A stretch of 64,000 nt of DNA. It comes from Chryseobacterium ureilyticum. Lineage in GTDB: Bacteria; Bacteroidota; Bacteroidia; Flavobacteriales; Weeksellaceae. The number at the start of each line of letters is the position of its first letter. The stretch's first letter is position 1. The stretch is taken from NCBI RefSeq assembly GCF_900156735.1, contig NZ_FTOL01000004.1, forward strand, positions 1 through 64,000. The letters are read 5' to 3'. Positions 25,200 to 34,071 of the stretch are shown here, one piece after another. Under the pieces are notes generated by a model. The model was not told the origin of the DNA. It did no database searches and saw only the letters and a list, made by a program, of their open reading frames with translations. The position numbers and the translations under genes were made by a program.

Positions 25200-28115
25200 T
25201 TAAAATTGAATATTGGCACCAAGCAGGAATGTTCTTGCCTGTGGATAGTAAGCTCTGTCAACCCCTACAATATCCTGTTCGGAATTGTTTCTTCCTGCAA
25301 TTTCAGGATCATAACCTGTATATTTCGTGAAAGTAAATAAGTTTTCACCTGTAATATACAGTCTCACTTTGCTCATCCCGAAACGGCTCGTCACATCTTT
25401 AGGAAGTGTGTATCCTAACTGAACAAGCTTTACACGTATATAATCTCCCTTCTGAAGATAATAGCTGGACATCCATGAATAATTATGGTTAGGGTCATTT
25501 CTAGTTATTCTCGGATTATCATTGGTAGAACCTTCGCCTGTCCAACGGTCAAGAACTTTTGTCTGATAGTTTGCATCAAGCAAATCCAGTCTTCTTAATC
25601 CCTGGAATATTTTATTTCCTGCCTGACCTTGTGCAAAAACCATAAAATCAAAGTTCTTGTAATTTAAGTTTACTGTAAGCCCGAAAGTATATTTTGGAAT
25701 AGAGTTTCCTAAGTTTACTTTATCTTCCTCATCAATTTTACCATCACCATTATTATCTTGCCAGATAAAATCTCCCGGTCTTGCATTAGGTAATAACCTG
25801 TCTCCGTTTGCATTTACATAACTGTCAATCTGTGCCTGGTTCTGGAAAACACCGCTATACGTCTGTCCATAGAATGATCCGTAAGGCTGTCCAACAGCAA
25901 CTCTTGAGATAGGTCCCATAGTCTGGAAAGAAGCAAGGTTGAAATAATCAATATCATCTTCTAATCGTAAAACTTTGTTTTTGATTGTTGCAAAGTTCCC
26001 GTTTACTGATATACTGAAGTCGTTCCAGTTCTTTTTGTAGCCCAATTCAAGTTCCAAACCGGAGTTTTCCATATCTCCAACGTTTGACCAAGGCAAATTC
26101 GGCATCCCTACATACCCCGGAATATTGATCTGTCTTAAAATATCAGTGGTTTTCTTTTTGTACCAATCTGCGGTAAATGTGAAATTGTTGAACAATTTAA
26201 AATCGGCAGCAATATTCAACTGGCTGGTCTGTTCCCATTTCAGGTGTGGATTTGCTAGTGTACTCGGAGCATAACCAATGATGATATTATTTCCTGAATT
26301 CGTATAGTTACTTCCTGAAACCATAAAATTTGCAAACCTGAAGTTTTCCATTTCATCATTTCCTAAAACACCATACCCACCTCTTAGCTTTAAACTATTG
26401 ACTACTTTATTATCTAGCCAGAAGTCTTCATTATGAACATTCCATCCTAAGGACATAGACGGGAAAGTTCCCCAGTGCTGATTTGTCGCGAATTTCGAAG
26501 AACCATCTCTACGAATTGTTCCTGTAAACAAATATTTATCTGCATAATCATAAATAATTCTACCAAAGTAAGAAGCTTTACGGGTCTGAATTCCGTCCCA
26601 GCCTTTTGCGGTAATATCATCCTGCGGAATATCAAAATTGAAAGACGCATCATACCAATGATCGATAGGCAAATTACTGTAAGTAAGACTTGCTCCTCCT
26701 GATATATTATATCGGTATACTCCCTGTCCTACCATAATGTTGATGCTGTGATTCCCAAACTTATTCTGATAAGTCAACGTATTTTCCATACTCCATTCGA
26801 ACTTATTCTCGTCAACTTTGTTTAAGCTGTTGAAACCTGTATTGCTGAAGTTCGGACTTAAATAATATTTCGGAGTAAAAGAACGGCTTCCCCAATAAGA
26901 TTTTTTACCGTTCAGACTTGTTTTGAATGTAAAATGTTCAAGAAACTTAAGTTCTGCAAACACATTTCCTACAAAATCATCAGACCAGCTATAGTTTCCT
27001 CGTTGAATTTCACGGAAAGCTCTTGGATTGGTCATTTCATTGTTTACATAGCGTGAGATTCCGTAAGGATTACCGTAAGGATCACGGATGATATAAGGGT
27101 TTGTATAACCACTTGGATCTACCATTGACCAGTCTGTCACCACTTCTGGGGTAATCGGATCCAGGTTAACCGCAGAAGCAAGAGGTCCTCCAAACTCTTC
27201 ATTAGCACTTACTCCCTGAGATTTTGTATGCGTATAAGCAAAAGTTTGTCCCAAGGTCAGGTAATCCGTAACCTTATGAGTAGAATTGAATCTGGCATTG
27301 ATTCTTTTATAGTAAGATATATCACTCATTACGATACCTGTCTGATCAAAATAACCAAACGATGTATAGTAGCTTGATTTATCATTTCCTCCCGTAATAC
27401 TTACCTCATGTGAAGATTTTTCACCTGTTCCGAAAATAGTATTCTGCCAGTTGGTTCCCTTTCCGAATGAATCAGGGTTGGCAAATTTCGGAGCCTGCCC
27501 GTCATTGGTAAAACCTTCATTGATAATCTTTGCGTATTGTGATGCATCTAAAAGATCAAGTTTTTTCGCTGTATTTGAGAAACCATAAAAACCGTTGTAA
27601 GAAAGAGTAAGTTTCCCTTTTTTCCCTTTTTTCGTGGTCACCAGAATTACACCTTTTGCAGCAGAAACACCATAGATTGCGGATGAAGCACCATCTTTCA
27701 GTACCTCGATACTTTCTATATCAGACTGATTCAGCCATCCGATATTATCTACCACAATACCATCCACTACCCATAAAGGGCTGTTACTTCCTGCACCAAA
27801 GCTGGTAATTCCCCTCACACGCACCGTTGCCGCAGCACCCGGCTGTCCGGAATTCGTGACTACAGAAACACCCGCTGCTCTACCTTGCAATACCTGTTCA
27901 GGTTTACCCGTCGGAATATTTTCTATATCACTGGCTTTAATACTTGCAATAGCTCCGGTTACATTACTCTTTTTCTGAGTACCATACCCGATGACTACAA
28001 TCTCGTCAATCTTATTTTCTTTAGAAAGCGTATCTTTCTTTGTCTGGGCATTGAAATTAGCCGTGAAATAAAGGGCGGCTACTACTCCCAAGCTTGTTGG
28101 TATTCTTATGTTCAT
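25200..28115 (-). CDS. SusC/RagA-type TonB-dependent transporter, short form
   Basis: 971 residues with a signal peptide (NFNAQ, about 24). The TonB box region DEIVVIGYGTQKKSNVTGAI comes directly after the signal; the usual N-terminal CarboxypepD-regulatory-like domain of about 90 residues is absent. The plug has GRAAGVSVV and SPLWVVDGI. The beta-barrel ends with ARTFLLGANIQF (terminal Phe). It imports oligosaccharides released or captured by SusD and the GH30 enzymes. First gene of the operon; the candidate operator lies at 28135-28147. Confidence 0.93.
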   Translation of the reverse strand: MNIRIPTSLGVVAALYFTANFNAQTKKDTLSKENKIDEIVVIGYGTQKKSNVTGAIASIKASDIENIPTGKPEQVLQGRAAGVSVVTNSGQPGAAATVRVRGITSFGAGSNSPLWVVDGIVVDNIGWLNQSDIESIEVLKDGASSAIYGVSAAKGVILVTTKKGKKGKLTLSYNGFYGFSNTAKKLDLLDASQYAKIINEGFTNDGQAPKFANPDSFGKGTNWQNTIFGTGEKSSHEVSITGGNDKSSYYTSFGYFDQTGIVMSDISYYKRINARFNSTHKVTDYLTLGQTFAYTHTKSQGVSANEEFGGPLASAVNLDPITPEVVTDWSMVDPSGYTNPYIIRDPYGNPYGISRYVNNEMTNPRAFREIQRGNYSWSDDFVGNVFAELKFLEHFTFKTSLNGKKSYWGSRSFTPKYYLSPNFSNTGFNSLNKVDENKFEWSMENTLTYQNKFGNHSINIMVGQGVYRYNISGGASLTYSNLPIDHWYDASFNFDIPQDDITAKGWDGIQTRKASYFGRIIYDYADKYLFTGTIRRDGSSKFATNQHWGTFPSMSLGWNVHNEDFWLDNKVVNSLKLRGGYGVLGNDEMENFRFANFMVSGSNYTNSGNNIIIGYAPSTLANPHLKWEQTSQLNIAADFKLFNNFTFTADWYKKKTTDILRQINIPGYVGMPNLPWSNVGDMENSGLELELGYKKNWNDFSISVNGNFATIKNKVLRLEDDIDYFNLASFQTMGPISRVAVGQPYGSFYGQTYSGVFQNQAQIDSYVNANGDRLLPNARPGDFIWQDNNGDGKIDEEDKVNLGNSIPKYTFGLTVNLNYKNFDFMVFAQGQAGNKIFQGLRRLDLLDANYQTKVLDRWTGEGSTNDNPRITRNDPNHNYSWMSSYYLQKGDYIRVKLVQLGYTLPKDVTSRFGMSKVRLYITGENLFTFTKYTGYDPEIAGRNNSEQDIVGVDRAYYPQARTFLLGANIQF

Positions 28116-28134
28116 ATACAGTCATTGTTTTAAT

Positions 28135-28147
28135 TCTCAAATTGAGA
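28135..28147. promoter_or_regulatory. Candidate operator in the SusC/MFS divergent region
   Basis: TCTCAAATTGAGA is a 13-bp palindrome 20 nt upstream of the SusC start. On the minus strand it contains TCAATTTG, one base from the -7 consensus. It is a possible binding site for the Nudix-type regulator encoded at 29503-30291; this is inference from position. Confidence 0.35.
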
Positions 28148-28233
28148 CAATAAAAATATATTTTTTTTCAATTAATTAACATTAGATTAATAAATATTTT
28201 AAAATTTCGTTTATTTCTGAGGGTTAAAAGCTA

Positions 28234-28241
28234 TATCTTCG
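28234..28241 (+). promoter_or_regulatory. -7-like element of the MFS/regulator operon
   Basis: TATCTTCG is one base from TAnnTTTG, about 50 nt upstream of the ATG at 28293. Confidence 0.35.
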
Positions 28242-28292
28242 CACCAATAATTCATAAAAAATTATAAAAATTCAATAAAGACCATCCCGAAA

Positions 28293-29486
28293 ATGACCGC
28301 TAAGCTTTCAAAAATTTCTCTTCCGCTAAAATTGACCTTTCTTATTTTTTCGATGGTACTGAACTGTATGGGACTTATCATCCTTCAGCTTGCAGACGAC
28401 AATATCACATATGGAGAACTGGGATTTCTGGAGTCTTTTAAAGATCTTCCCATTGCTTTCATCTCTCTTTTTGCGGTAGGTTTCATTAATAAAACGGGTT
28501 CAAAGAAAGCTTTGATCTTAGCATTAACAATTGTAGGGTTTTGTTCATGTCTTCTTCCTTTTATGGCAGATTTCTGGTTTTATAAATTGTGGTTTGCTAT
28601 TATCGGTGCCTGTTTTGCTATTGGTAAAATCTGTGTATTTGGAATCATAAGGAATAATATTTCTGATGAAAAATCACTTGCTAAAACCATGAACAGTGTG
28701 GAGGCTTCCTTTATGATAGGAATTTTTGTAGTCAATACAGGTTTTGGATGGTTGATCTCCAGTCAATATTCCGAATTCTGGAAATTTGGCTTTTTAATGA
28801 TTGCCGTTTTATCTGCAATCACCATATTTCTCCTTTCAAAAGCTGATATATCAGAATCGAAGCCCCTGGAAAATAAGAATGTTTTTTCCGAACTATCAGG
28901 CTTTACCACACCTTCTATTGCGTTGTTTCTAGGCGTAGTATTTTTTATTGTTTTTGTGGAGCAGGGTTTCAATTCCTGGCTACCGTCTTTTTATAAAAAC
29001 CACCTGAATGTCAATTCATTTTTTGCACTTCAGGCAACTTCCTTTCTATCTCTTTTTTCATATGCAGGAAGAACTGTTACCGCAAATATTATCCGTAGAT
29101 TTGAACTTTCAAAGTATTATATTACCTGTATGTCATTGATTTTTGCTTTGTTATTGATCATTTTAGGAATTCAATATTTTGATTCAAAAGATTCAAGAAT
29201 GATTCTCTTTTTATTTCCGGTTGTAGGTTTATTCCTGTCACCGCTCTACCCTGTTATCAATTCAAGAATGATTGCGCAGGTAGACAAAGAAAAAGTGAAT
29301 CTTTTTACTTCACTTATCGTTATTTTTTCTTCACTGGGAAGCTCTGTCAGCTCAATCATTATGGCAATACTTTTCGGAAAACAACTTTTAAACTATTATC
29401 CATTATATATTTTATTTTCTGTAAGTCTTCTTTTTGTAATCAGTTTGATGTATTTTAACGTCTCAAAAAGAAAATATAGAAAATAG
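28293..29486 (+). CDS. MFS transporter
   Basis: 397 residues with about twelve hydrophobic segments. Best seen are 12-32, 45-63, 72-92, 140-158 and 207-226. It looks like a sugar or sugar-conjugate permease of the FucP/glucose type, although no substrate motif is clear. It is divergent from the SusC operon and 16 nt upstream of the Nudix-type regulator. The pair probably takes up the monosaccharide released by the GH30 system (inference). Confidence 0.85.
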   Translation: MTAKLSKISLPLKLTFLIFSMVLNCMGLIILQLADDNITYGELGFLESFKDLPIAFISLFAVGFINKTGSKKALILALTIVGFCSCLLPFMADFWFYKLWFAIIGACFAIGKICVFGIIRNNISDEKSLAKTMNSVEASFMIGIFVVNTGFGWLISSQYSEFWKFGFLMIAVLSAITIFLLSKADISESKPLENKNVFSELSGFTTPSIALFLGVVFFIVFVEQGFNSWLPSFYKNHLNVNSFFALQATSFLSLFSYAGRTVTANIIRRFELSKYYITCMSLIFALLLIILGIQYFDSKDSRMILFLFPVVGLFLSPLYPVINSRMIAQVDKEKVNLFTSLIVIFSSLGSSVSSIIMAILFGKQLLNYYPLYILFSVSLLFVISLMYFNVSKRKYRK

Positions 29487-29502
29487 TTTTATTTTTACAA
29501 CC

Positions 29503-30291
29503 ATGAAAATCAAAGACACAAAAAGCAAAGAAACACTTCAGGAATTAATCGACACAAAGGATTTCGTTGCCCACATCTCTGTAGACTGTACTATATTCGG
29601 CTTTCACAATAATATTCTGAAGGTACTTTTATTAAAGTATCACGATCTGGATCTGTGGTCACTTCCGGGAGGATTTGTTTTCAATGATGAAGATCTTCGC
29701 GAAGCCGCGGAAAGAGTTCTTTATGAAAGAACACACCTTAAGGATTTGTTTTTAAAGCAGTTCCACACATTTGGAAGAATAGATCGTACGGAAAATAATG
29801 TTCATCAGATCCTGCTTAGAAATAAAGGTATTGAAGTTCCGGAAGATCACTGGATTTTTCAGAGATTCATTACTGTAGGATATTGCAGCCTTATTGATTT
29901 CTCGATCGCCAATACTTTCCCGGATGCCTTTAATGAGAGCTGCGAGTGGTTTGAAGTAAGCAAATTACCAAAAATGGCATTCGATCACGACAGAATCATC
30001 GAAACCGGACTGGAATACCTGAGAATGAACATCAATACTGAAGTTGCAGCAAGTAATCTTCTTCCTGAAAAATTTACAATGAAGGATCTTCAGGCGCTTT
30101 ATGAAACCATTTTAGGACAAAAATTCAGAAGAAATAACTTCCAGCGAAAAATATTAAGTCTCAACATTCTGGACAGACTGGAAAAACTGTATGACGGCTC
30201 AGCCAACAAGGCTCCTTATCTTTATAAATTTAAAACAAAGGTACACAATGCCACCAATCAGTATCCTATCTCCAATGATGAGGAGTCTTAA
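29503..30291 (+). CDS. Nudix-domain NrtR-like transcriptional regulator
   Basis: 262 residues: an N-terminal Nudix fold (about 18-150) and a C-terminal winged helix (about 165-250: MKDLQALYETILGQKFRRNN, FQRKILSLNI). The Nudix box GFVFNDEDLREAAERVLYER keeps its Gly and first Glu, but the REUXEE catalytic core reads RVLYER, so hydrolysis is unlikely. Members of this family sense sugars or ADP-ribose and repress metabolic genes; Bacteroidetes relatives control sugar use. Here it probably controls the divergent SusCD-GH30 and MFS genes. Confidence 0.85.
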   Translation: MKIKDTKSKETLQELIDTKDFVAHISVDCTIFGFHNNILKVLLLKYHDLDLWSLPGGFVFNDEDLREAAERVLYERTHLKDLFLKQFHTFGRIDRTENNVHQILLRNKGIEVPEDHWIFQRFITVGYCSLIDFSIANTFPDAFNESCEWFEVSKLPKMAFDHDRIIETGLEYLRMNINTEVAASNLLPEKFTMKDLQALYETILGQKFRRNNFQRKILSLNILDRLEKLYDGSANKAPYLYKFKTKVHNATNQYPISNDEES

Positions 30292-30419
30292 AATGTGAAA
30301 TTTTTCCCTTAAATAGGAAAACTGTGCATTATCTGTTTGAAAACCAGTATTTACATAAGTTTTCAAAAAAATTTCTCAAACACCACGAAAAATGTTATTT
30401 TTAACAAAATCAAAAAATC

Positions 30420-31598
30420 ATGTCATATTATCCTCTTACAAGCATCCCTGATTATTATGGAATTGATGCTTTACTTACTGAAGAACACAAACTGATCCGC
30501 CAATCTGTAAGAGATTGGGTTGAAAGTTTTGTAATGCCGCAGATTGATCAGGCAGCACAGAATCATACAGATCTTCCTGGTCTAATGAGAGAATTAGGAA
30601 AAATCGGGGCATTAGGTCCGTATATTCCTGTTGAGTATGGCGGTTCCGGATTAGATCAGATTTCTTACGGTCTTATCATGCAGGAGCTGGAAAGAGGAGA
30701 TTCAGCAGTACGTTCTGCTGCTTCAGTACAAAGCTCTTTGGTAATGTTTCCTATCAACGAATTCGGTTCTGAGGAGCAGAAAAAGAAATATCTTCCAAAG
30801 CTTGCCGCTGGAGAAATGATTGGTTCTTTTGGATTGACTGAACCTAACCACGGTTCTGATCCAGGTTCTATGGAAACCTATTTTAAAGATATGGGAGACC
30901 ATTACCTTTTAAATGGTGCTAAAATGTGGATCACGAATTCTCCTCTTTGCGACATTGCTGTTGTATGGGCAAAGAACGAAGAAGGAAAAGTACAGGGATT
31001 AATTGTTGAAAGAGGAATGGAAGGTTTCACTACTCCGGAAACACACAATAAATGGAGCTTAAGAGCTTCTAAAACAGGAGAATTGGTATTCAATAATGTA
31101 AAAGTTCCGAAAGAAAACTTACTTCCGGGAGTTACAGGATTGAAAGGACCTTTATCTTGTCTGAACTCTGCTAGATATGGTATTTCGTGGGGGGTAATCG
31201 GTGCTGCTATCGATTGTCACTGTACTGCTGTTCAATATTCTAAAGAGAGAAGACAGTTTGGGAAACCTATCGGTTCTTTCCAGCTTCAACAGAAGAAACT
31301 AGCTGAATTCTTAACGGAAATTACAAAAGCTCAGTTGCTATGTCTTCAGTTAGGAAATCTTAAAAATGCTCATAAAGCAACTCCAGCGCAAATTTCAATG
31401 GCTAAGCGTAACAACGTGAAAATGGCAATTGACATTGCAAGAGAATCAAGACAGATTCTTGGAGGTATGGGAATTATGGGTGAATTCCCAATGATGAGAC
31501 ATGCTGCGAATTTAGAATCTGTGATTACTTACGAAGGAACTCATGACGTTCATTTGTTAATCACCGGTTTAGATATTACAGGTATCAACGCTTTTTAA
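30420..31598 (+). CDS. Acyl-CoA dehydrogenase, glutaryl-CoA dehydrogenase type
   Basis: 392 residues. FAD-dependent enzyme with the three-domain acyl-CoA dehydrogenase fold: GALGPYIPVEYGGSGLDQIS, FGLTEPNHGSDPGSMET (flavin/substrate loop), ERRQFGKPIGSFQLQQKKLAE and the catalytic base Glu372 in TYEGTHDVH. The pattern ARYGISWGVIGAA and Glu in YEGTHD are those of glutaryl-CoA dehydrogenase, which oxidises and decarboxylates glutaryl-CoA in lysine or tryptophan breakdown. Other short-branched acyl-CoA substrates cannot be excluded. It is monocistronic, with a terminator at 31621-31646. Confidence 0.85.
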   Translation: MSYYPLTSIPDYYGIDALLTEEHKLIRQSVRDWVESFVMPQIDQAAQNHTDLPGLMRELGKIGALGPYIPVEYGGSGLDQISYGLIMQELERGDSAVRSAASVQSSLVMFPINEFGSEEQKKKYLPKLAAGEMIGSFGLTEPNHGSDPGSMETYFKDMGDHYLLNGAKMWITNSPLCDIAVVWAKNEEGKVQGLIVERGMEGFTTPETHNKWSLRASKTGELVFNNVKVPKENLLPGVTGLKGPLSCLNSARYGISWGVIGAAIDCHCTAVQYSKERRQFGKPIGSFQLQQKKLAEFLTEITKAQLLCLQLGNLKNAHKATPAQISMAKRNNVKMAIDIARESRQILGGMGIMGEFPMMRHAANLESVITYEGTHDVHLLITGLDITGINAF

Positions 31599-31620
31599 TA
31601 TAAAGCTAAAATATATTGAG

Positions 31621-31646
31621 AGAGTCTGGTCTTTGGATCAGACTCT
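31621..31646 (+). terminator. Terminator after the acyl-CoA dehydrogenase
   Basis: AGAGTCTGGTC (31621-31631) pairs with GATCAGACTCT (31636-31646) around a TTTG loop, with one G-U pair; TTTTATTTT follows. Confidence 0.85.
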
Positions 31647-31759
31647 TTTATTTTACTCACTTTACAGAGAATTTATATTCAATGAATAGTTGTTAATGCC
31701 TCTAAATTTTTGTGAATTTATTAAAGTTATTACCTTAACACTAATAAAAATACATTAAT

Positions 31760-33718
31760 ATGAAGAAAATCGCAACTATTTTATTTGGTCTTACTGCGTC
31801 ATTCTACTTTGCCCAGCAGGCTGGTGATCTTGTAAGTGTAGAACAGAAACTAGATTTAACTCCACAGGGAGTCGCTAATTTAATCTCCAATAGCTCTGGT
31901 GATCAAAACAATCCTGACTTTGTAAGCTATCTTAATAATTTTAATCTGGGTTTAAAAGGGTACAAAATTACCTACTATACCAAAAATGAAAAAGATGTCC
32001 TGGTAAAAGCTACAGGGCTTCTTATGTATCCTAATGTCAACATGAAGCTCTCTACTGTAGTATCCGATCACGGGACCACAGACAGCAGACACAATGTCCC
32101 TTCCAATCTAAAAGGAGTTTTGACTATTGGTTTTGCGCTTGAGCTTTCCTACGTTCTCAATGGCTATATTCTAATGGCTCCGGACTATGTGGGTATGGGA
32201 GACGGTGAAGGTGTTCATCCTTATGTAGATTATGCAACGGAGGCTGGCGCTACCATCGATTTCGTGACTGCTGCGAACAAAGTTTTAGCTCAGCAGGGTG
32301 TAAAACGCTATGATGAATACTTCCTTACCGGATATTCTCAGGGAGCCCATGCTGCCATGTCTACTTTAAAAAGATTAAGTATTTCCAATCCCGGAAATTT
32401 AAAATTTAAATATGCCTACATGGGTGATGGTCCTTATGACATGTCAGAAACTACTTTAAAAAAGGGTGTTTTAGAAAAAGATATTTACCCGTTTAGTTCA
32501 TTTTTAGCCAATGTTCTTCACAGCTGTAACAATACAGGTTATAAAACTTATACTAATAATATTTCAGAAGTAATTTCTCCAGAATATCTTGAAAAATATG
32601 ATTATCATGTTGTTCAGGATAACGGTGGTCTTCTGTGGGGTCCATTTCTATGGCGAAAGCTTTTCACAAGCAACTTTATAAATGATGTGACCACCAATCC
32701 CAATCATAAATTCAGACAATGCCTGAAACCTAAAGATGTATACGATTGGTATAATAAAACTCCAATGACTTTAGGGCATTCTACCATTGATCTTGCCATT
32801 CCACCGGAAAATACTTCTAAGACCATTGATGTACAACGTGGCTATTATGCATGGTGGGATTTAAATAAATACAAATTAGACTCATTTTATTGGGGACCTC
32901 TTGGTCACATAGGTGGTGCTTTACCATTTGTTCTTGCGTCTAATGCTAAGTTCAATACATTAAGAAGCGGAGGATTCTTTAATCAATGGGCTGCATTGGG
33001 TTCTGTTTTTGGAAGACAGACTTCAGCCCCATCTTTACAGGAATCTGCTCCACTCTTTTCTTCACAAATAAAACCCGATCTTGGCAAGATGCAATTACTT
33101 GAAATAACTGATTTCAACCAGGAAAAACCTGCATCCAGATCAGTGAGGGAAAACAATCTGACATCTCTGAAAGACGGCGTATATCTTTTAAAAGTGTCAG
33201 AAAACAATGAGAAGAAAATGATTCCGTTCATTAAAAGTACACCGAAAGAAGTTGCTGAAAACGAGATCATACAATCTGAAAACAATGCTGTTTTAAAATT
33301 AAAAATAGATCAGTATGAACTTTCCGGTGTAAACATCTTTGATGAAAGTAAGAACTTGATTAAAAGTATTTCTAAAGATCAATACAAAGAAAATAACGGG
33401 ATAGATCTACAAGGTCTGGATTCTCAAAAATATACATTTGAAGTCGTAACTTCTTATTATAATCTACAGTTTACCAAAGCTATTGGAGGACAAACTTCGG
33501 AAAACAGCACAGATATCTTCGCTCAAAACAAACAAATTAAAGCAAGATCCAACAGCGACATTAAGAATATAAGTATTTACAGTATTTCAGGAGCTTTGAT
33601 TCTACAACAGGAGATCAACAAGCAGCAATTTGAATCAAAAACCCTGGAACCTGGAGTTTATCTTGTACAAATGACTCTTTCCAATGGAAAAACAATCAAC
33701 AAAAAAATAAAAATCTAA
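31760..33718 (+). CDS. Secreted alpha/beta hydrolase with T9SS sorting domain
   Basis: 652 residues. Signal peptide to about residue 18 (YFAQQ). The alpha/beta-hydrolase nucleophile elbow is GYSQG (Ser193), with an oxyanion-type DHGTTDS at 103-109 and the secretory lipase/prolyl-oligopeptidase-like arrangement (ILMAPDYVGMGDGEGVHPYV). Residues about 570-652 form a type A T9SS C-terminal domain (KQIKARSNSDIKNISIYSIS ... MTLSNGKTINKKIKI). It is therefore exported to or beyond the outer membrane. Substrate is unknown; lipid ester or peptide are both possible. It has its own terminator at 33760-33779. Confidence 0.8.
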   Translation: MKKIATILFGLTASFYFAQQAGDLVSVEQKLDLTPQGVANLISNSSGDQNNPDFVSYLNNFNLGLKGYKITYYTKNEKDVLVKATGLLMYPNVNMKLSTVVSDHGTTDSRHNVPSNLKGVLTIGFALELSYVLNGYILMAPDYVGMGDGEGVHPYVDYATEAGATIDFVTAANKVLAQQGVKRYDEYFLTGYSQGAHAAMSTLKRLSISNPGNLKFKYAYMGDGPYDMSETTLKKGVLEKDIYPFSSFLANVLHSCNNTGYKTYTNNISEVISPEYLEKYDYHVVQDNGGLLWGPFLWRKLFTSNFINDVTTNPNHKFRQCLKPKDVYDWYNKTPMTLGHSTIDLAIPPENTSKTIDVQRGYYAWWDLNKYKLDSFYWGPLGHIGGALPFVLASNAKFNTLRSGGFFNQWAALGSVFGRQTSAPSLQESAPLFSSQIKPDLGKMQLLEITDFNQEKPASRSVRENNLTSLKDGVYLLKVSENNEKKMIPFIKSTPKEVAENEIIQSENNAVLKLKIDQYELSGVNIFDESKNLIKSISKDQYKENNGIDLQGLDSQKYTFEVVTSYYNLQFTKAIGGQTSENSTDIFAQNKQIKARSNSDIKNISIYSISGALILQQEINKQQFESKTLEPGVYLVQMTLSNGKTINKKIKI

Positions 33719-33759
33719 CATCTAATCCTTTTTATAAATATCATTTCAAGTTAATTTTG

Positions 33760-33785
33760 GCACTTCAGCAATGGAGTGCTTTTTT
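33760..33785 (+). terminator. Terminator after the alpha/beta hydrolase
   Basis: GCACTTC (33760-33766) pairs with GGAGTGC (33773-33779), using one G-U pair, followed by a six-T run. The rest of 33719-34045 is AT-rich with no gene. Confidence 0.65.
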
Positions 33786-34045
33786 CATATTTTGCATTTA
33801 ATTATTTAAACAATATATGAACATTAATCATTCTCTTTAAAATAACTCTAATAATAAAGTTGAGATTACTTTTAACAAAAAAACAATTAATATAAATGCA
33901 AAATACTAAATTACAATAAGTTAAAACAAAAAAAACCAGTTTTTAAGCTCGACAAAACACCCATTTGTGTGAAAATTTTTAAATGATTTTTATCAATTAT
34001 TTTAAATTATTCTAAATAAAATTAGAAAACTTATCTCAGCCACCC

Positions 34046-34053
34046 TACCTTTG
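34046..34053 (+). promoter_or_regulatory. -7 promoter element of the four-gene receptor/peroxidase operon
   Basis: TACCTTTG matches TAnnTTTG exactly. It overlaps the TTG at 34051, which therefore cannot be a start codon, and supports the ATG at 34072. A weak TTAG lies 20 nt upstream (34022-34025). Confidence 0.6.
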
Positions 34054-34071
34054 TCGGAAGAAAAATGCCAG

